Source: Absidia repens (lineage: Eukaryota; Mucoromycota; Mucoromycetes; Mucorales; Cunninghamellaceae). Taken from it: a stretch of DNA of 64,000 bases. Position 1 is the stretch's first letter. Every line of letters begins with the position of its first letter. The notes under the pieces are model-generated. The model saw only the letters and a program-made list of their open reading frames with translations. It was not told the origin of the DNA and searched no databases. Both the position numbers and the translations under genes were made by a program. Shown piece after piece: positions 58,151 to 64,000 of this stretch. Where the stretch lies: contig MCGE01000010.1 in the NCBI GenBank assembly GCA_002105175.1, forward strand, positions 124,001-188,000, read 5' to 3'.

Positions 58151-59150
58151 ATAGTTTTCAAAAAAATTCCCTTTTTGCTTAAATTCTAAGAAACTGACGT
58201 CAAAACCAGGAACCGATCAAAATTCAAATCCAAGATTCTGTACAGTACAACTGTCTCGGTCAAGATTTGGCTTTGGTTAGCAAGGGAACGCTGAGGACAA
58301 GAAGGTGCCAAAACAGTTTCAATGAGGACCCTACTATTCAGATACTATTTTTAATTGTAATAATCCCTTTTTCATCATTCCCTTATTTCCTCAATTTCCC
58401 TCGCGCATGCAAAATTTGAGTCGTAATGGTGTATAAAAAATAAATCCATTCCTGAAAACATTCTAATTTTGAAAAATTGAAATATCAATCAGGAACAATA
58501 AAAATCAGTAAGAAGTAATAACTCAACAATAATGCTAAAGAAAAGGGATAAAAAGAAAATATACAACCATTCAATGATAACAATCAGACCCTCATGTCAT
58601 TATGACAACAATACTGACGATGATAAACTTTTCGCCAATATATTGATGATATTCGATAAAATGCATATTCAGCATCTAGAGAATGACTTCAATATATAAG
58701 ACTACTTTTGACTACGTTATCTCTGTGATATTGACGTTGATATGACATTGTACCGTACTTCTGGTTTTCTAATAAATTTCCTGTTGGTGTGTGGATAAAC
58801 ATAGACTGTATTTTCCTATAAAAATGGTAATTGTCAAAAGGATCAATCAAGATTGCAAATTGGTCAGTTGTATAGTTGTAAGCCTTCTTTATTGAATAAA
58901 ACAAAAACAAAATGATATAAAATGTGGCGTGTTGATAGAATTATGAATCAAATGATTGTATAATTTCAAACACAGGGAAGGGGTTGGGGATCAATTATAT
59001 GTGTTTGTTGTGAAGAGGAAGAGGATTCCTGGTATAACTACAAATAATAATAAATAAAAAAAAGGGGGAGAAGGGGAGCTACAACAAAGAAAGGGAGGAT
59101 AAACTATAGTTTAAAGTGTGTATAAATTGAATAGGATAAGTGGGATATAT
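58151..59150. other. intergenic, 3' of Arp1
   Basis: AT-rich. A minus-strand frame of 73 codons (58689-58910) has no recognisable domain. The part near 59150 is the Arp1 3' untranslated region. Confidence 0.4.
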
Positions 59151-60778
59151 CTAAAACATCTTCTTGTGGATTTTGTCGGGGTCTTCTTGATATTCTTCAG
59201 CGGACACCCACATTTTCTTGAATGTACTGAGCGAAGCCAGAATAGAGCCACCAATCCAAGTGCTGTACTTTCGTTCAGGAGGGGCATAAATCTTGATTTT
59301 AATATCCTTCAATGCCAATCGCTTGACCTCTGACAGTAATCGATCACCAAATCCTATAAAAATATTTATATAAACATAAACGCTGTCAGTCAGTATACCG
59401 ATTTATATTTTCAGCACCTTACCTTTACAAAGCGTAGATCCACCAGACAAAACAATATTAGAGTAGAGTGATTTCCGTAAATCTAAATCAGCACGGCTAA
59501 TACAATCCACAATGGTTTGATGCACACCAGGAAGTTCTTGACCAATGAGATCTGGTTGGAATAAAATTTCAGGGGCACGGAAACGTTCAGCACCAAGCTT
59601 GATAATGTTGCCATCGGGAAGCAAAAAGTCATCCACTTTTCCACTTGTTTCCTTCTCTTCCTTGGCAGGGTTCGATGCCACATAACATGTCTTTTCCTTG
59701 ATGATACGGACGACTTCTTTTTCAGCTGATGTATGGAAGTTGTAGCCTGATTTGCGAAGTAAAAGTTGCAGGTATTCCGTTATATCCCTAACAAATAAGG
59801 AAGTAACAGAAAAGTGTCGTTGTTAGCAACCCTTTTCCTGTTCATACTTTATAGTTTATTTTTATGATAGTCTTACCTCCCAGCAAGGTCGATGCGTCGA
59901 ATGGCATGAGGAACGGCAAATCCTTCATAGACCGGAACCGAGTGTGTTACGCCATCCCCAGAGTCCAATACGATACCCGTTGTTCGACCAGACGAATATA
60001 AACTAAGCACGGCCTGGATAGAGGTAAATAAAGCAGGAACGTTGAAAGTTTCAAAGAAAATCTGAGCAGCCATTTCGCGATTTGATCGAGGATTGAGAGG
60101 GGCTTCAGTCAAAAGTACTGGATGCTAGAAAGAAAGACAATCAAATACATATATATAAATATATTTATACAACTGCAATAAGGTTCAAACTTTTTTCATA
60201 GAGTCCTTACTTCTTCCGAGAGTGTCTTCAATTCATCATTATACAGATATTGCCAAATACGTTCCATATCTGCCCAATTGTCGACAATACCGTGCTGTAA
60301 TGGATACTGAATGGAGAGTAAACCACGTAGTTCTTGAGCTTTTCGACCAATAAATGTGTCACCTTCTACAGCACCAGCCATAATACGCACATGTTTTGGG
60401 CGGCCCACCCTAAATAATAAAAATAAAAATGGTAAGAAACTACATCAGCAAGTAACTGAAGAGGAAGGTCTATAATACATACATGGAGGGGAAAAAGCAT
60501 TTGGGTTGTTCTTCACCAGCGAAACCTGCCTTGATAACACCAGAGCCCTAATATATATATATATAAAACAATGATTTCAGATATTTATAAATATATATAT
60601 ATAAAAGCACCTATAAAATACGCGGTAGCTGTACAAAACTTACATTATCGATGACCACTGGTTGATTGGTTAGTACCTATTTGTGTAAATTTATATATAA
60701 AAAGTACATGAGTACATGTGAAACTTGAGTATTTGTTTTTTTGTTCAACACACATACATCATCGAATTCAGCGTTCAT
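59151..60778 (-). CDS. ARP1: centractin, actin-related protein Arp1 (dynactin)
   Basis: Seven exons on the minus strand: 60758-60778, 60644-60676, 60483-60547, 60211-60409, 59877-60124, 59423-59787, 59151-59353. They give 377 aa, the family length. [20 protein letters not shown] (phosphate loop 1), [13 protein letters not shown] (Arp1-specific, differs from conventional actin), [31 protein letters not shown] (phosphate loop 2), [15 protein letters not shown] and [12 protein letters not shown] are all present. The end is HKKMF. Arp1 forms the short filament of dynactin that links dynein to cargo and moves nuclei in hyphae. Starts with two tiny exons (7 and 11 codons). Divergent from the Cdt1 gene. 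Confidence 0.96.
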
Positions 60779-60953
60779 TGGTATAATTTAAAGAATAAGC
60801 AATAACAATAAAAAAAGATGATGGATGCCAGAAATCAGTTCCAAAGAGCTAAAAAAAAAAAAAGAAAGAAAGGGCGGACATTCAAAAGTGGAAGATAATT
60901 TTTTTTGTTCGCGCATTTCTTCTTTTGTGTATTTGGCGTCTATTTACAATTCA
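60779..60953. promoter_or_regulatory. 175-bp divergent promoter, ARP1 / CDT1
   Basis: Only 175 bp separates the two start codons, so 5' untranslated regions and both promoters overlap. It contains an A run (60850-60862) and TTCGCGCATTTC at about 60908-60919. The GCGC core resembles an E2F/MBF-like G1/S element (TTTCGCGC / ACGCGT class), which would suit a licensing factor, but this is inference from a short motif. Confidence 0.5.
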
Positions 60954-62839
60954 ATGCAACAAACACGGCTGTCGTTGCAGCTAAGAGTAAGTTTTGTACT
61001 ATTTATACTTGGGGAGGGGATATACATATAATAGATAATATGTACCTGACTCACTTCTATGTTAATTTTTTTTTTCTTTCTTGCTAGAAACGAAATCTTG
61101 AACGATCAGAGTCCGTTGTTCCACTAAGCAAACGACAGATCAAAGACAGTACAAATGGACAAATACCTGCTTTTGGTGCGCCTCATTTAGAGGAAAGTAA
61201 GGTACTGTATACATATATAAATTGTATTAAATTTTATTCAATGAACTGTTTTCGTCTTTACAAAAATAGATAAGCAAACCAACAACCAAGGCGGAACAAC
61301 TAAAGGAAACGCATTACATAAAACAAACAACCATGAAAGAACTCGTCAAACCATTATCCGCATTCGAAAATATACAAGCAACTGGTTCAAAAAATGAAGT
61401 GAAAGCGACAAATTTGGATTCTACAGTGGTAATGGATACAGCAACATTAAAACGACACGAGCTTTTCCGCACTGAACATTCTTTCATGCATGATATCAAC
61501 TCGAAAGGGCTCAAGCCGCAAAAAAACCCACCCACTGATAGCGACACAAGCCATGATTATGCTTCAACGCAACTACCATCAATGAATTTTGAATCACCGC
61601 ATGCAACGAAGTCGCCATCTTCGTCACGAACTTTACCCATCGAATCACCAGAAGAACCAACATTATTATCAAATGAAAAACAACTGATCGACATTAATGG
61701 CACTATCCCACCTTTATCATCTTCAACAGCAGCTGTATCAGCATCGCCGCCATCTGTACCTGAAAACCTATCACCTTCACCTGAAAATCTTCCATCTTCA
61801 CCAATTTCAAAACGACGTACCCCTGAAGGACAATATACTATATCATCCTCTATTGTGTCTGGCAAGTGCTCATCATCAAAGGTAACAACTTACATATACA
61901 ATATTATACCAATGAAAATAAACCTATTAACATCATACGAATATATTTGACCAATATAGCATAACAAAGGACATATCGTTGAAGAACGATCTATTTTATA
62001 CAAACTGGTATCAGCTCTGGACATTACTCTCACCTTCCATGCTGCACGGAATGTCGCCGCTTTTTTTCATAAAATACAACCAATGTTACGAAACTCAACA
62101 TGCAAGTATGTCTGTACAAAAAAAGTAGCAAATATAGAATGTTAATCATGTTGATATTTTTTTTTTCGTTCACAGAAATGTCACCTTATCTCACTTGTGC
62201 AAGATCCTCTTCGTTGCTCCTGAATTATATGATGTGGAAACCAAAGTCTTGAAAGAATACGGTAAACACATGGAAGCGCATCAAGTGTCTTTTGGATCCG
62301 ATTGGACGGTACCCTTGTCAGGCAAGATGATTCAAGAACGTAAGGATATAATGACAAAACGAAGCGGAAACTATTTTGAAAAGCACAAAGAAGTAATAGA
62401 AAAAAAATGAGCCCATACTGGGAGATATCATGACGCTAACTTTATTTAATTTTTATTTTTTTTATTAGACATCGACAATACCCGAGAAAGAGTTACCAAG
62501 AATGGACAATATGGTGGATAAGAAAAAATGGTTACAGAATGCAACCCTCCCTGATCGCGTAAGCGAAAAGCTGACTGAAAAAAATCCGTCATATAGCTAA
62601 TTTGACTTTCTATTCATTGTTTTAGGTACGATCCATTTTGGAGCTACAAGAAAAGCAGAAAGCTGCCAAAGATGAGAAAGCCAATCAACCTCGAATGGAA
62701 CCCAAGGGATCTGCCAAGGACAGAGCCAAGGCACTATTGGATCGTGTAAGTGAAAATGTCATTATTTAACGTTATAGAACGTATTAATACATTTTTTTTT
62801 TCTCGAATACTATAGATCCGCAACAAACAAAAACAATGA
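60954..62839 (+). CDS. CDT1: DNA replication licensing factor Cdt1
   Basis: Eight exons, all introns but one in phase 0: 60954-60986, 61088-61201, 61270-61881, 61960-62105, 62176-62392, 62469-62558, 62626-62745, 62816-62839. Total 451 aa. The N-terminal 250 residues are Ser/Pro/Thr-rich and disordered, with SP/TP sites (ATKSPSSS, IESPEEP, SPSPENLPSSPISKRRTP). The central part, ILYKLVSALDITLTFHAAR through FHKIQPML to LSHLCKILFVAPELYDV, fits the Cdt1 geminin-binding-like winged-helix fold (LxxLFxAxDTVVxLLxxR... LxxIKxVxPExY). The C-terminus (RVRSILELQEKQKAAKDE, AKALLDRIRNKQKQ) fits the MCM-binding end. Cdt1 loads MCM2-7 at origins in G1. Divergence is high, so the call rests on the central domain and architecture. 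Confidence 0.75.
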
Positions 62840-63280
62840 TGATATCAACTCCTACATCTTCCAGCAAATATGGATTTGTATGGCGCTTTCTACATACATA
62901 GTTTAGTGCCTTAGAATAGTCTAGTATATCACTTTATATAACTTTTGATTGACTTTAAATAAATATATTGATTTGATACTGTTTTTGATATTTTGACATC
63001 GATATTGACTGACATGAATTTGAAGTGATTGCAATTGATTGATAAAGTGAGAGGCACACGCATGAAGCATATTTTTTTTTTTTGTCAATGTTAAGAGTTG
63101 TATTGGTCAAAAGTGATCCCCCGCCAAGGTTGTACAGCCATGGCTAGCCAAGGTAAAATTTGCCAAGGTTGGTGATAAAAAAAAATATATTTAAAGCCAA
63201 CCGCCAACGCTCAGTCCTTTTTTTTTTTTTTAACTTCCCACAACCTCTTTACTTTTTCTTCTTTCTCCTTGAATATAATA
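62840..63280. other. intergenic between Cdt1 and the terminal gene
   Basis: AATAAA at 62958 is a likely Cdt1 polyadenylation signal. GCCAAGGTTGT..GCCAAGGTAAAATTTGCCAAGGTTGG (63123-63172) is a short GCCAAGGT direct repeat upstream of the next gene. No gene seen. Confidence 0.5.
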
Positions 63281-64000
63281 ATGTTCCCTGAATATACTGC
63301 TATTAAAGACACTGATGTTGAAAAACAGCCTCTTGTAAGCGACTACCAACATGGTCACCCTTGTCAATGCGGACGACAGCAGCAACAACGGCAAGACCAA
63401 GATCGTCGCACCCGTCCTTCCAAGTCAACAATTGCTATCTTTGTGCTGATTCTTCTTCTCTTTGTTGGCTACGGTCACAATATATGTCAAAATAAGCACG
63501 ATCATTATTATCACCCAGCTTATACCAACAACGATCAACAACAACAGCAAGCTTTTGAGGCCTCCTCGTCTTTATTTAGCGACCTGAAGTACTGCTATCA
63601 CCACTCTCCTCTTGATGTGCACTGGAACGGAAAGTCGGCCTTTGAACTTGGACCAGAGATCACTTCCTTATCTGTGGAACAAAAGCATGATGGCCATCGT
63701 TTATCAGCTCAGGTAAGAAATGAAATAAAATTTCCTTTGTTTAACCGTCCAATGTGTGGGTATATGTGTATGTACTGAATCTATGCTAACCCTTATATAC
63801 CTATTTAGGCTGGTGATGTCGTAGTCGTTGAAAACAAGAAGATAAATGAAACCAAGGTAACCTTTGATATCAGACTGAACGATGATCGCTCTCAAGACGC
63901 CGTCCGGATTGACGAATCATGGTCTAAACATGCCCTTGACTTGACTGTTGTTACTGTAAGTAGAAAAGAAAAAAGAATAAATAATGATGGCACCAATCCG
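63281..64000 (+). CDS. type II membrane protein, 3' end outside window
   Basis: Two exons visible (63281-63712, 63809-63955), 193 codons, followed by a GTAAGT donor, so the gene continues past the window. Residues 1-49 are polar and cytosolic-looking with a Gln/Arg-rich patch (CGRQQQQRQDQDRRTRPSK). One hydrophobic helix at about 50-64 (TIAIFVLILLLFVGYG) is followed by a Q-rich stem and a lumenal region with beta-type sequence (ELGPEITSLSVEQ, GDVVVVENKKINETKVTFDI) and a possible N-glycosylation site (NET). I do not recognise the family. The ATG at 63281 is the first in frame. Confidence 0.7.

Overview
The window reads as nuclear DNA of an AT-rich, intron-dense filamentous fungus, most likely an early-diverging (Mucoromycota-type) lineage. 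This is inferred from short GT-AG introns (about 50-110 bp) in nearly every gene, eukaryotic cytosolic leucyl-tRNA synthetase, the dynactin subunit Arp1 and the replication licensing factor Cdt1, Q/N/H-rich low-complexity tails, and very high A+T. The species cannot be named from the sequence alone. Exon chains were assembled by hand from splice signals and reading phase. Every multi-exon gene listed as intact keeps an open frame across all junctions.

Layout. 1-18 kb is almost gene-free and is built of nested repeats. It holds a TTAA-flanked MITE, two repeat units beside a tRNA-Phe gene, a stack of LTR-like modules upstream of that tRNA, a full but dead hAT transposon with a short derivative, a 5'-truncated LINE, and several copies of an unrecognised composite repeat called family A here. 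18.5-23.3 kb carries a TACO1/YebC gene and a REEP/HVA22-like gene. 23.7-26.7 kb holds tRNA-Glu(UUC), a tRNA-associated repeat, and an inverted copy of the long family A element seen at 12.4-15.0 kb. 27-35 kb carries a five-domain fasciclin membrane protein, a nucleobase permease split by a family A insertion, a CDA-fold deaminase with a signal-like N-terminus, and a 2OG-Fe(II) oxygenase. These last three may be remnants of a nucleobase-salvage neighbourhood. 35.4-39.1 kb is family A elements, including a five-unit tandem array. 39.2-43.0 kb is LeuRS, followed by tRNA-Glu(CUC) and more tRNA-associated repeats.

46.8-64 kb is the gene-rich half. It holds a ZIP zinc transporter and a ChaC-type glutathione-degrading enzyme (divergent pair), an SH3 protein of the Lsb1/Pin3 type and a three-KH RNA-binding protein (divergent pair), Arp1 and Cdt1 (divergent pair, 175 bp between start codons), and the first two exons of a type II membrane protein that runs off the window.

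The least-explained signal is the family A / family B repeat system: about 15 copies of one conserved core in 64 kb, with no coding capacity seen. In nine family A copies the core holds a short hairpin with an A-T to G-C paired change. Family A ends in an AATAAA-containing GC-rich hairpin that lies just downstream of several genes. A second strong pattern is that all three tRNA genes have members of one repeat group on their 3' side, in the same relative orientation.
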